Origin: CBDBND01 sp965262665
GTDB lineage: Bacteria; Pseudomonadota; Alphaproteobacteria; Rhodospirillales; Rhodospirillaceae
NCBI GenBank assembly: GCA_965262665.1
Contig: CBDHFR010000004.1
Location: forward strand, 2,232,001-2,296,000
Direction of reading: 5' to 3'
DNA length: 64,000 nucleotides
Below, piece after piece: positions 1 through 9,255 of this stretch. Under the pieces are notes generated by a model. That model had not been told where the DNA came from, ran no database searches, and saw only the letters and a program-made list of their open reading frames with translations. The stretch's first letter is position 1; every line of letters starts with the position of its first letter. A program made the translations under genes and the position numbers.

Positions 1-93
1 GCGCCGCGGCCCCCCGTGCAGACAGACCCCAGTGACCGCCTCGACGACCCGCCGGCGAAGATCATTCCCGTAACAATGCCCCATGTCTGACAC
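1..93 (-). pseudogene. IS630 transposase OrfA, N-terminal fragment with a frameshift
   Basis: The start of a transposase helix-turn-helix domain, probably beginning at a GTG (91-93) preceded by GAGG, as in the copy at 50111. One G is missing from the run at about 27-31 (four C here against five G at the matching place near 50174-50178). This shifts the frame, so the predicted protein leaves the helix-turn-helix sequence after about 20 residues. The remainder is outside the window. Either this copy is dead or the base is a sequencing error. Confidence 0.6.
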
Positions 94-171
94 CAAATCG
101 CCTCGGGATATAGAATCATGGAGTGGGACGCTTGGGAATCCCCTTCGATTCACAATTCAGTCAAACCGCTC
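1..171 (-). mobile_element. IS630-type element, 5' end only (cut by window edge)
   Basis: This is the reverse complement of 50033-50204 with only a few differences, so it is a second copy of the same element in the opposite orientation. The outer tip (GAGCGGTTTGACTGAATTG read inward) abuts a TA at 172-173, the dinucleotide target that IS630/Tc1-type elements duplicate. The rest of the element lies beyond the left edge, so its completeness is unknown. Confidence 0.8.
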
Positions 172-281
172 TAGCCGGTTCTGCCGCACGCGATGTCGTT
201 GACGATGTCGAGTAATTGCCCAGCAGCCGTTTAGTGCCGGTCTTCAATCAGAAGCCACATCGTGTGACCAACGGATGATGT

Positions 282-1244
282 TTACCCCCACATCCGATCG
301 CAGATTTCTACCCGCTCGCCTGCAGGGCCAAGAAAGGTGAAAGCCAACGCACCGCCGTAAGGTTCAGCGTCAATGGGTTGCGGATCTGAGAGAGCAGTGG
401 CGAGTTCGCTTTCGGACACGCTACGGAAAACGGTATCAATGTCGCTGCAGCCATAGGTCGTCATGCAACTGCCGGGATCGAATGTGTCCACCACTGCCGG
501 AAGGGGATCCATAACCGCTTTATCGAAGAGACGTATTTCGATTCCATCGAGACCGTATTTAGGAGCATCGCCCTTGTGGAGAATCAAGGTGGCGGGCGAT
601 CCCGGAGGGATATCCCAAGTTTCGTAAAACAAACCTTCTGTCATGTCTTCGTCGAAGACAGCAATGAGACCTAACGTCTCTTCATAAAAGCGGCGGCAGG
701 GGCCGTCTCTGTCCGCGTCCAAATGAACGTCGAAGATATGCCCTACAGGATTGGGAGAGTGCGGGAATGCGTAGTCCCGCGCTTCGGTCTTCGCCATCGT
801 CAGCATGAAATGCGTGCCGCCGGGCGGGTAAACATAGAAATAGGTATGAATGTTGGCGCCGGCGTCGGTGAAGTCGATAGTCTTTGGTGCGCGGCCGACC
901 GTGAAATCGGGATGGGCTTCAAGTTTCTCATGGAGCCCTTCAATATCTTCCATGACCACGATCTCAACACCGCTCCAACGGGTGCTCATGGGCGCAGCGC
1001 GTCTACGGTCTTCCCCGGTGACGACGCGAATCATGCCCCGGTCGGACCCTGGGGAGCGGAGCACAGCGAACGATCCGCCGGCGCTGCCCGGCGCGATGCC
1101 CCACAGAGATTCCAGGTGAGCGTCGATCACACCTTCGCACAGGGTTTCCCAACCAAAAACGTCCGACAATAACGCGGGCATGTGCTTGGAGTCCGAGCAG
1201 GCATAGGTCATGCAGGCTGGTGACGTGAGGACAGGTTTGGTCAT
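282..1244 (-). CDS. two-domain VOC (glyoxalase/bleomycin-resistance fold) protein
   Basis: A 320-residue protein with two tandem vicinal-oxygen-chelate domains, roughly residues 8-150 and 163-318. The second holds the clearest family signals: a His near the start of the domain (GHIFDVHLD), FYEETLGL, and a C-terminal VEICD strand where the last metal-ligand Glu usually sits. The family covers dioxygenases, glyoxalases and binding proteins, so no substrate can be given. It lies 38 bp downstream of the superoxide dismutase gene on the same strand and could be co-transcribed with it. A weak purine-rich stretch precedes the ATG. The 108 bp between its stop and the IS630 end show no clear terminator. 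Confidence 0.75.
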   Translation of the reverse strand: MTKPVLTSPACMTYACSDSKHMPALLSDVFGWETLCEGVIDAHLESLWGIAPGSAGGSFAVLRSPGSDRGMIRVVTGEDRRRAAPMSTRWSGVEIVVMEDIEGLHEKLEAHPDFTVGRAPKTIDFTDAGANIHTYFYVYPPGGTHFMLTMAKTEARDYAFPHSPNPVGHIFDVHLDADRDGPCRRFYEETLGLIAVFDEDMTEGLFYETWDIPPGSPATLILHKGDAPKYGLDGIEIRLFDKAVMDPLPAVVDTFDPGSCMTTYGCSDIDTVFRSVSESELATALSDPQPIDAEPYGGALAFTFLGPAGERVEICDRMWG

Positions 1245-1282
1245 CGCGTACTCTCCGAATAAAACAGATTTATTTTACAGAT

Positions 1283-2002
1283 CTAAGCGGCCGCCATACG
1301 CAACGCCCGTTGATAACGACTGTCCACCACCTCCCAATCCACATTGGCCATAAACGCATCCACATACCGGCGCGCCGCGGTGCCGTAATCCATGTGATAG
1401 GAATGCTCATACATGTCGAGCGCCAACAATGGCATACCCATAGTGGCGTTATGCATGTGATCAGGTGCCCAATAGGTGTGCAGACTTTCCGTGTGGAGAT
1501 TGAAGGACAGCATGACCCAGCCCGAGCCGCCGCCCAGTGCCCCTGAGGTTCTGAGGAATTCAGCTTGCCAGCTTTCGAAGGATCCGTAGGCATTGGCCAG
1601 CGCTCCCGCAATATCACTACCCGGCTCCCCGTTACCACCGAGCGCACCGAAATAGAGTTCATGCAGAACAACTGAGCCCGTGCGGTGCAGTTCTTCCCGT
1701 TTTAGCCCGGCATAGACCAGCGGATGCACATCCGGATCCTGCATGGCTGCCGCCAACCTGCCTTCGATCATGTTCAATGCGTTGACCGAACCGATGTAAT
1801 TGTTCTGCCAATGGGAGGTGATCAGTTTTTCCGACAGTCCCACGAGCTTGGCGGGATCGAAGGTCAGCGGCTTGGGCTGATGCTGGCCGGCAAATACAGG
1901 CGGTTCGTCGGCGGCATAAGCTGTTGATACAGCCGCAGTCGATAGGGTCGCGATGCCGGTTCCAAGGGTGCCGAGCGCCATTCGGCGGGTGTGCGTTGCC
2001 AT
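1283..2002 (-). CDS. Tat-exported Fe/Mn superoxide dismutase-family protein
   Basis: A 239-residue iron/manganese superoxide dismutase homologue expected to convert superoxide to peroxide and oxygen. The N-terminus has a twin-arginine motif (RR at 6-7), a hydrophobic stretch and an AYA|A cleavage site near residue 30, so a folded metalloprotein would be exported to the periplasm. By hand alignment the four metal ligands are kept: His64, His114, Asp196 and His200 (LALDMYEH). The usual second-shell gateway residues, His30 and Tyr34 in Escherichia coli numbering, align with Asn68 and Ser72, which is unusual and may alter activity. AAGGA lies 7 nt before the ATG. The gene follows acylphosphatase and precedes the VOC gene. 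Confidence 0.85.
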   Translation of the reverse strand: MATHTRRMALGTLGTGIATLSTAAVSTAYAADEPPVFAGQHQPKPLTFDPAKLVGLSEKLITSHWQNNYIGSVNALNMIEGRLAAAMQDPDVHPLVYAGLKREELHRTGSVVLHELYFGALGGNGEPGSDIAGALANAYGSFESWQAEFLRTSGALGGGSGWVMLSFNLHTESLHTYWAPDHMHNATMGMPLLALDMYEHSYHMDYGTAARRYVDAFMANVDWEVVDSRYQRALRMAAA

Positions 2003-2074
2003 GATCGTATCCTTTCCGAGGGTTCAAGGGAAAAGGATACGCCTCAACAGCGACAATGCACACGGTATGTCTCT

Positions 2075-2428
2075 TTATCGTCGCTCGGGCATGTCCGCTG
2101 GATTATGGGTGCTGATCTGATCGAAAGTTGTGGTGGGAAAAGCGCCCCCTTTCCCCGGCGGATCGATGACCCGGACATCGATATCATCCACCCGAGCCGC
2201 CGGCGGGCCGCCGCGGCACAAGGCGATCATCTGGTCGACTTTGTCTTGTGGGCCATTGACCAGGGCTTCGACAGAACCGTCGGTGAGATTGCGTACCCAG
2301 CCGGCGAGGCCGAGTTCCCGCGCGCTGTCCATCGTCCAGCCACGGTACCAGACCCCTTGCACGCACCCGGTGATACTGAGATGCACGGTGGTGATGTCTC
2401 CACCCCGCACCTTTTCCGGGACCGTCAT
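2075..2428 (-). CDS. acyP: acylphosphatase
   Basis: A 117-residue acylphosphatase, hydrolysing carboxyl-phosphate bonds of small acyl phosphates in the cytoplasm. The family motifs are clear: GCVQGVWYR with the phosphate-binding Arg29, and GWVRNLTDGSVEA with the catalytic Asn47. The protein is about 25 residues longer than the usual 90-95, with a short extension at each end. The ATG (2426-2428) lies one base past the pccA stop, so the two genes are almost certainly translated from one mRNA. The link to propionyl-CoA carboxylase may be simple operon hitch-hiking; no direct role in that pathway is known to me. Confidence 0.9.
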   Translation of the reverse strand: MTVPEKVRGGDITTVHLSITGCVQGVWYRGWTMDSARELGLAGWVRNLTDGSVEALVNGPQDKVDQMIALCRGGPPAARVDDIDVRVIDPPGKGGAFPTTTFDQISTHNPADMPERR

Positions 2429-2429
2429 C

Positions 2430-4418
2430 TCACTCGAATTCCATGATCACCTGATCGACAGCGAGAGAGGCGCCGGATTTTTCCGGGATCGTTTTAACGA
2501 CGCCGTCGCGCTCGGCCTTAAGCACGTTTTCCATCTTCATGGCTTCAACGATGGCCAGGGTCTCACCGGTTTTGACCTTCTGCCCTTCGCTCACCTCAAC
2601 CGAAACCAGAAGCCCCGGCATGGGGGAGAGCAGGAACTTGGACAGATCGGGCGGCACCTTGACCGGCATCAATGTGGCCAGTTCCGCGTCCCGCTCCGTG
2701 TAGACCACGGCTTCCACTTGGGCACCGTTGTGCGACAAGCGGTAACCAATGCCGTCGCGGTCGACCTGGGCGCACACACCATGTCCGTTGATGTTCCCAA
2801 TGAACAGGGGTTCGCCGTAGGTCCAGTCGCTGCTGACTTCGACCTTGCGGCGGCCGACCTTGACCGTCCCGCTGGCTACATTGGCCTCGGTAATTTTCAC
2901 AAGCCGCTGCTTTCCGGCGATGTCGACAACCCAATTGTCGGATATTCGTTTTTTGTGTCCCTTGAGACTGCCGCTGATCTGCCCCGCCCGCACCGCGTAG
3001 GCCCGATGCATGAGCGCTGCGACAGCGACTAAAGGAACAGGATCATCGGCAGGCAGGTCTTTGGCAGAGAAACCCTTGCGATATTCCTCAGCAATGAAAT
3101 TGGTCGCCAGCTTGCCGTCAACGAACCGTTTCTTGCCCATTACAGAGGCAAGGAAGGGAATATTATGGCTGATACCGCGGATGTAATAGCGGTCCAAAGC
3201 TTCGCGCATATGGGCGATGGCCTGTTTGCGGGTGCGGCCCCAGGTGCATAGCTTGGCGACCATGGGATCGTAGAACATGGAAATCTCACCGCCCTCGAAC
3301 ACACCGGTGTCGACGCGTACGTGCTTGTCTTCTTGCGGCGGCCGGTAGCTGACGAGACGGCCAGTTGACGGCAAGAAGTTACGGTAAGGATCTTCCGCAT
3401 AGATGCGGCTTTCCATGGCCCAGCCGTTGATCTTCACGTCCGACTGTTTGACGGTGAGTTTCTCACCATTGGCAATGCGGATCATCCACTCCACCAGATC
3501 CAGGCCCGTGACCAACTCGGTCACCGGATGCTCCACTTGAAGCCGGGTGTTCATTTCCAGGAAATAGAAGTTGCGTTTGGCATCGACGATGAACTCCACC
3601 GTGCCGGCGGAGATGTAATCCACGGCTTTGGCGAGAGCGACGGCTTGCTTGCCCATGGCCTTGCGGGTCTTTTCGTCGATGAACGGCGACGGCGCCTCTT
3701 CGATCACCTTTTGGTGGCGGCGCTGAATGGAACATTCGCGCTCGCCCACGTAGATGCAATGGCCGTGCTTGTCGCCCAGCACTTGGATTTCAATGTGCCG
3801 CGGCTGCTCGACAAATTTTTCAATAAACACACGGTCATCACCGAAGGACGATTTGGCTTCCGACGTGGCTCGCTCAAAGCCTTCCTTGGCTTCCGCGTCG
3901 TTGCGGGCGATGCGCATACCCTTACCGCCACCACCGGCCGAAGCTTTGAGCATCACCGGATAGCCGATCTCCCGGGCGATCTTCACCGCTTCTTTGGTGT
4001 CTTTGATGATGCCCATATGGCCGGGCACGGTAGACACGCCCGCCTTGTCCGCCAGTTTTTTCGACGTGATCTTGTCGCCCATGGCCTCGATGGCCTTGGC
4101 GTTGGGGCCGATGAAAGCAATGCCGGCTTTTTTTAGTGCCAGCTGGAAGTCTTTGTTTTCAGAGAGAAATCCGTAGCCGGGGTGGACCGCCTGGGCCTTT
4201 GTTTTCTTGCACGCCCGGATGATGCGGTCGGCCTTGAGATAACTCTTGGCGGAGGCGGACTCGCCGATGTGCACCGCCTCGTCGGCCATCTCCACATGCA
4301 GCGCGTTCTTATCCGCGTCGGAATAGACAGCGACCGTCTTAATACCCATTTTGCTCGCCGTCTTGATCACCCGGCAGGCAATTTCACCGCGATTGGCAAT
4401 GAGAATTTTATCAAACAT
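2430..4418 (-). CDS. pccA: propionyl-CoA carboxylase, biotin-containing alpha subunit
   Basis: A 662-residue alpha subunit that carboxylates its own biotin with ATP and bicarbonate; the beta subunit then moves CO2 to propionyl-CoA to give methylmalonyl-CoA. Order of domains: biotin carboxylase with ATP-grasp fold (about 1-450, including the glycine-rich KASAGGGGKGMRI loop and HPVTELVTGLDLVEWM), a BT linker domain (about 460-580), and a C-terminal biotinyl domain with AMKMEN, the biotinylated Lys being residue 628. The length fits PccA rather than AccC or 3-methylcrotonyl-CoA carboxylase, although those share the fold. GAGGAC precedes the ATG. It sits 24 bp after pccB and directly before acyP. 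Confidence 0.9.
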   Translation of the reverse strand: MFDKILIANRGEIACRVIKTASKMGIKTVAVYSDADKNALHVEMADEAVHIGESASAKSYLKADRIIRACKKTKAQAVHPGYGFLSENKDFQLALKKAGIAFIGPNAKAIEAMGDKITSKKLADKAGVSTVPGHMGIIKDTKEAVKIAREIGYPVMLKASAGGGGKGMRIARNDAEAKEGFERATSEAKSSFGDDRVFIEKFVEQPRHIEIQVLGDKHGHCIYVGERECSIQRRHQKVIEEAPSPFIDEKTRKAMGKQAVALAKAVDYISAGTVEFIVDAKRNFYFLEMNTRLQVEHPVTELVTGLDLVEWMIRIANGEKLTVKQSDVKINGWAMESRIYAEDPYRNFLPSTGRLVSYRPPQEDKHVRVDTGVFEGGEISMFYDPMVAKLCTWGRTRKQAIAHMREALDRYYIRGISHNIPFLASVMGKKRFVDGKLATNFIAEEYRKGFSAKDLPADDPVPLVAVAALMHRAYAVRAGQISGSLKGHKKRISDNWVVDIAGKQRLVKITEANVASGTVKVGRRKVEVSSDWTYGEPLFIGNINGHGVCAQVDRDGIGYRLSHNGAQVEAVVYTERDAELATLMPVKVPPDLSKFLLSPMPGLLVSVEVSEGQKVKTGETLAIVEAMKMENVLKAERDGVVKTIPEKSGASLAVDQVIMEFE

Positions 4419-4442
4419 AAATTTGTCCTCAGTTGCCCTGCA

Positions 4443-5974
4443 TCACAGCGGAATGTTGCCGTGTTTTTTCCATGGGTTTTTGACATCCTTCGTTTGCAGC
4501 ATAGCGAAGGCGTTGCAGACCCGTCGGCGCGTGCCATGGGGCATGATGACATCGTCAATGAAACCCAAGTTGGCGGCACGGAACGGGTTAGCGAAGTTTT
4601 CTTCGTATTCTTTGGTGCGCACTTCTATTTTCTTCGGATCGCCGATGTCGCCACGGAAAATAATCTCCACCGCGCCCTTTGCCCCCATGACAGCGATCTC
4701 CGCCGTAGGCCAGGCAAAGTTCACATCGCCGCGGATGTGTTTTGAGTTCATGACATCGTAGGCCCCACCATAAGCTTTGCGGGTGATGACGGTGATCTTG
4801 GGCACGGTCGCCTCGGCGAAGGCGAACAGAAGCTTAGAGCCATGTTTGATGATTCCGCCGTACTCCTGATCCACACCCGGCATGAATCCAGGCACATCGA
4901 CGAGCGTGAATAACGAATATTGAAGCAGTCACAAAACCGCACAAAGCGTGCCGCCTTGCGGCTGGATTCGATATCCAGGCATCCGGCCAGCACCATGGGC
5001 TGATTGGCGACGATGCCGATGGGCTGGCCCTCCATGCGGGCGAAACCAATGATCATGTTCTTGGCAAAGTGCTCGCCAATTTCAAAGAAATCTCCCTCAT
5101 CGACAATTTTTCCAATGAGTTCCTTCATATCGTACGGTTTGTTGGGATTCTCGGGCACTAAGGTGTCTAGTGAGTAATCTTCCCGGGCGGCCGGATCGGT
5201 GGTGGAAATCACCGGCGGCTTTTCCTTGTTGTTGAGGGGGAAGAAATCCAGCAATCGACGCAACTGCAACAACGCTTCCACGTCGTTTTCGAACACGCCG
5301 TCGGCCACGCCTGACTTGGACGCGTGGGTCATGGCCCCACCCAATTCCTCGTGGGTGACGATTTCATGGGTTACCGTTTTCACTACGTCCGGTCCGGTGA
5401 CGTACATGTAGGAGGAGTCTTTGACCATGAAAATGAAATCGGTCATGGCGGGAGAGTAAACCGCACCGCCAGCACATGGCCCCATCACCATGGAAATTTG
5501 CGGCACCACACCGGAGGCCAAAACGTTTTGCAAAAACACATCGGCATAACCGGCAAGGGAGGCAACGCCTTCCTGGATGCGGGCGCCGCCGGAATCATTG
5601 ATCCCGATCACCGGCGCGCCCACCTGCACGGCTTTTTCCATCACCTTGAGAATTTTCTTGGCGTGAGATTCAGAGAGGGAGCCGCCGAACACAGTGAAGT
5701 CCTGACTGAAGACAAACATAGGCCGGCCATTGACCGTGCCGTAGCCAGTGACCACACCGTCGCCTGGAACCTTCTGGTCCGCCATGCCGAAATCGGTGGA
5801 GCGGTGCTCGACGAACATGTCCCATTCTTCAAAAGAGTCTTTGTCAAAGAGGACGTCGATCCGTTCCCGGGCCGTCAGTTTGCCTTTTTTATGCTGAGCA
5901 TCAATGCGCCGCTGGCCGCCGCCCAACCTGGCTTCAGCCCGTTTTTCTTCCAGTTTCTGGACAATAGCGCTCAT
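4443..5974 (-). pseudogene. pccB: propionyl-CoA carboxylase beta subunit, frameshifted
   Basis: The carboxyltransferase subunit, normally about 510 residues. The reading frame from the ATG at 5974 encodes an intact N-terminal crotonase-like half (GGSLSESHAKKILKVMEKA, INDSGGARIQEG, GPCAGGAVYSPA). After FVRFCDCFNI it runs into unrelated sequence and stops at 4748. The next frame (4443-4895) supplies exactly the missing part (VDVPGFMPGVDQEYGGIIKHG, ITRKAYGGAYDVM, PFRAANLGFIDDVI). The break is near 4914-4916, where one base appears to be missing between the Ile and Pro codons of the expected NIPLFTLVD. Restoring it gives 511 codons, the family length. Either the gene is recently broken or the base is a sequencing error; intact pccA favours the latter. 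Confidence 0.85.
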
Positions 5975-6158
5975 GGCATCCCCTTTGTGCCGCTAGGCGG
6001 AGCCCCCCTGCTCCGATGACGGATTAGTGACCGATTGGGGATACCATACCGGAAGACGGTCGAAGACAAAAAAATGCCTTAAAAATCGCACTTTAGAGCC
6101 AAAAAAAAGCGCCAGACTCGTGGACAATTGGGCCCTGAGGTCCGTATACAGCGATGCT

Positions 6159-6716
6159 ATGAACCCACTTCTTAAACTTGCCCTGGAAATCGGCCCTTTG
6201 GTGGTCTTTTTCCTAGCCAATAGCCAGCTTGGTATTTTCACTGCCACCATGGCCTTCATGATCGCCACAGCGATCTCTCTCACCCTGTCCTACGCCATCA
6301 ACCGCACCATACCCACTATGCCTCTGGTGACCGGGGTCTTCGTCATGGTGTTCGGCGGCCTGACTTTGTGGCTGCAGGATGAAACGTTCATCAAGATAAA
6401 ACCGACGCTGGTGAATATCCTTTTTGGCTCGATCCTCACCTTTGGGCTGGTGACGGGGCGTCTGTTCCTCAAGATGGTGCTCGATTCTTCTATGGCCTTG
6501 ACAGACACGGGCTGGACCATCTTGACCAAGGCTTGGATCGGGTTCTTTTTTGCGCTGGCCGTTCTCAACGAAATTGTGTGGCGGTCGTTTTCAACCGACT
6601 TCTGGGTGTCGTTTAAGCTGTTCGGAATCATGCCGCTGACCATTGCCTTCAGCATCGCCCTGGTGCCGGTGATCACCAAACACGCCATCGAATTGCCGGG
6701 CGCCGAAAAAGACTAA
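6159..6716 (+). CDS. yciB: inner-membrane septation protein A (YciB/IspZ)
   Basis: A 185-residue membrane protein with about five or six hydrophobic helices, matching the YciB/IspZ family tied to cell-envelope synthesis and septation. Family features include the N-terminal LKLALEIGPLVVFF, the LVTGVFVMVFGGLTLWLQDETFIKIKPT block, TGWTILTKAW and a WVSFKLFG segment near the C-terminus. I start it at the ATG at 6159 because homologues begin there; the open frame extends 44 codons upstream without family similarity. A possible promoter (TGGACA at about 6121 and TATACA at about 6145) lies so close that the mRNA could be nearly leaderless. It is divergent from pccB and ends 8 bp from the convergent ATP12 gene. 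Confidence 0.88.
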   Translation: MNPLLKLALEIGPLVVFFLANSQLGIFTATMAFMIATAISLTLSYAINRTIPTMPLVTGVFVMVFGGLTLWLQDETFIKIKPTLVNILFGSILTFGLVTGRLFLKMVLDSSMALTDTGWTILTKAWIGFFFALAVLNEIVWRSFSTDFWVSFKLFGIMPLTIAFSIALVPVITKHAIELPGAEKD

Positions 6717-6724
6717 GGCGGCCT

Positions 6725-7498
6725 CTAACGGCTCAACGCCAAGAACCGCTCAGCGGCCCGCAAATCGGATTGTAAGTTTTTCCGGCGCTCCATCGCTTCC
6801 CCATCTTCGCCCCAGCGTTCCATCTGCCAGGTTTCGTCAAGCTGAGCGGCGGCGAAGACCTCTTCGCCAGTCAGATGAGCTTCGGCCAAGGCCAAGGCCA
6901 AAGCCAGCGACCCAGTTAACGCGGCCGCGGCTTGAACGGCCGTCAGATTGAGGTCGTCTCGTGCCATCAAGACTTCACCCGTGCGCGAGATATCGTTCTT
7001 TGACTGAGACAGCGGCATCATTCCCTGCCCCACCTGCAAAGCCACGATGTGGGCCTCCGCCAGCCAATCCAACACCGGTTGCCAGACTTTCTCTTGGCGC
7101 TCGACCAGGGAGTCCGGCGCCTCTGCGCGATAACACAGCATGTCAGTGTCCACGTAACGTAAGAGTTCTGACACGACATCGTTCCGGAACGGCGCCACCC
7201 GGTCGATGGCCGTGTTAAGCAGTTTGGTCAATGGCATGGTTGCCGGATCGATGGTTTCTTTTTGCGCGTCCCATTCCGCGGCAATGGCAACGGCCAGCGC
7301 TTCACAGGCTGTTGCTAGTATTGCTCGCCCAGGAGTGTGCAAGGACTTGTCGTCGAGTGCGATGCTAAACGCACCGGCGGCGTCGGTGACGCTAACCGAC
7401 TTATAAACACGCTTGCGCTTCGTCTCCGAAGTTGAAGCGTTATTTGCCGGCAAGGTGCCATGTCCGCGCTGCCTGACAGCTGTCGCCCGTCGCCGCAC
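6725..7498 (-). CDS. ATP12-type F1-ATPase assembly chaperone
   Basis: Up to 257 residues, homologous to the mitochondrial/alphaproteobacterial ATP12 family, which chaperones the alpha subunit during assembly of the F1 part of ATP synthase. Recognisable blocks are VYKSVSVTDAAGAFSIALDD, KSLHTPGRAILATACEALA, AIAAEWDAQKETIDPATMPL, LCYRAE and the C-terminal EDGEAMERRKNLQSDLRAAERFL. The start is uncertain: the GTG at 7498 lies inside the AsmA-like gene and overlaps it by 59 bp, while a TTG at 7453 would nearly abut that gene's stop. It is the last gene of the minus-strand operon that starts with the HtrA-type protease. Confidence 0.85.
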   Translation of the reverse strand: MRRRATAVRQRGHGTLPANNASTSETKRKRVYKSVSVTDAAGAFSIALDDKSLHTPGRAILATACEALAVAIAAEWDAQKETIDPATMPLTKLLNTAIDRVAPFRNDVVSELLRYVDTDMLCYRAEAPDSLVERQEKVWQPVLDWLAEAHIVALQVGQGMMPLSQSKNDISRTGEVLMARDDLNLTAVQAAAALTGSLALALALAEAHLTGEEVFAAAQLDETWQMERWGEDGEAMERRKNLQSDLRAAERFLALSR

Positions 7499-9255
7499 CG
7501 CGCTCTAACGCCCCTTCCGCTAACAAGGAAGCCCCGCCGGTGGCAAAGGCCCCAGCATTAGAGCCAAGGGTGCGAGCGGCGCCAGCCACATCAACACCGA
7601 TTCCTGGCTTGGACAACGGGCCGGTGATTTTCACCGCTTGGGTCAGTTTACCCATGCCCACGCCCAGTCCTTCCCTGGCCTTGGGCCTGAGGTTAAGGTC
7701 CAATTTCTCATCAACCAGGTTGATCTGCCCGGATGACGTGATCTCCATGCGATCGGTGACAAAGGCGATGGCTTTTTCTGTGCGGGCGATGCCGTTGTTG
7801 ACCTGAAAATTAACAACCGTGCATTCGGCGACGGTGAATTCCTCCTGCGTCGCAAAGGGATTGAGATTGGAGATCAACTGGGAGACGAAGTCGGCACCAG
7901 CAAGATTGATGGCTTCGTTGCGGATGCGCGCTTCACCCATACCACCCATGATCGAACCATCCAGGCTCGCCATCATCGCCGCAATGCTTTGGCCGCGGCC
8001 TTGCAAGGCGATCTCCAAGCCAACATCCCCTTGGGTGATGATGTCGGTGGCCTTCAAGTCCTTGGCTATGGTTTCTGCGGAAATGCCGTCCACTTTCGCT
8101 GTGATCGATAAAGTCCCTGCGGGAGCCGTTAAAGACACATCCGATGAAAGTGTTCCACCGGCGAATTGAGCGGATTGGCTTTGGGTGAACGTGCCCTTTT
8201 CCAGCTTCAGCGTGGTCGTCGCATCGGTAATGGCCAGGTCTTCTTTCAAGACAATGCGATTGACCGATACAGAAACGTTCGCATCAACTGCTGTCAGCGC
8301 GTCCATGGGTAGAGGATCGGCCGGAAACAGTTTTTCGGGAACCGGTGTATCGTATGCAGGCGGAAGCGTTGACAGGTCGATCACGTCGGCCGTAACGGAT
8401 CCTGAGACTTTCGGACGATCACCGTCCAAATCGATGTCTAAGTCAGTATTGAATTCGAACGCATCCAAATTGAGCGCCAGATCTACTGGAAACGTCCCTG
8501 ACATAGTCGCCAGCGACGAAAAGGTACCGACTGATCCTTCCGCCCCGATGGACAGACCCGAGACAGCAGAGTCCAAGCTGACGTCCGTGCCGCCGCCCGA
8601 TTCTTCTAAGTCTAGCGTTGAGATGGAGATCTCGGTTGGCGCTGCACCATCCGACCCGGCGATCGTTGCCGACAAACCGTTGAGTGCGAGACGTTCCACA
8701 TCGGGCGCCGTTAGTGCGCCGGAGATAGCAACACGGAGACGGTCTAAGGCTGCATCCACATCCGTGTCGCCCTGGGCATCCTTAAAAGCAAGCTTGGCGT
8801 TGTCAATTTCAATGGTGGAGATAGCCAACGCGGATAAGTCCTCTTCTGACTCAGTTGCAGCTTCCCCTGTCTCGAATTCCCAATTGGCTTGGCCCTGGGC
8901 ATTGCGTTCGAGCAAGACATCTGGACTGACCAACGCCAATCGTGTCACATAAATGTTGCCGAAAATAAAGGGGGAAAGCGGCACGGACGCTTCGACACGT
9001 TCGATGACGGCCATGTCTGGGCGCGATCCCCAGTCGGCGTTTTGAAAACGAATACCATTGATGACGATGGCTGGAGAGAACCGCACGGACAGATCCATAT
9101 AGCCTTCGATGGTCAGAGTGCGCCCCGTTGCCGCAGCGGCCTGCTCCTCGATGACGTCTTTGTATTGATTGACGTCTATGGTGGACAAGAAAACAAAAAA
9201 AACCGGCCAGCAAAATGACAACCACGCCGCCGGCAATGAGAGCATTCCGCTTCAT
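7440..9255 (-). CDS. AsmA-family envelope protein (likely frameshift near its N-terminus)
   Basis: About 600 residues with an N-terminal membrane anchor followed by a long periplasmic region rich in beta-strand, Ala, Asp and Ser. The AsmA signature near the start (EGYMDLSVRFSPAIVINGI, FQNADW) and the AsmA_2-type end (LRPKAREGLGVGMGKLTQA, ITGPLSKPGIGVD) are clear. AsmA proteins are thought to help lipid transport or outer-membrane assembly. The natural start MKRNALIAGGVVVILLAGFF (ATG at 9255) is in a different frame from the rest; a run of eight T (plus-strand A 9195-9202) sits exactly at the join and seven would fuse the frames. The other frame has its own ATG at 9245 with a hydrophobic lead, so translation could begin there instead. 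It overlaps the HAD gene by 4 bp. Confidence 0.75.

Noticed and set aside
6027..6158. 44-codon N-terminal extension of yciB
   Set aside because: It overlaps the likely promoter region and is not found in family members; the ATG at 6159 fits homologues.
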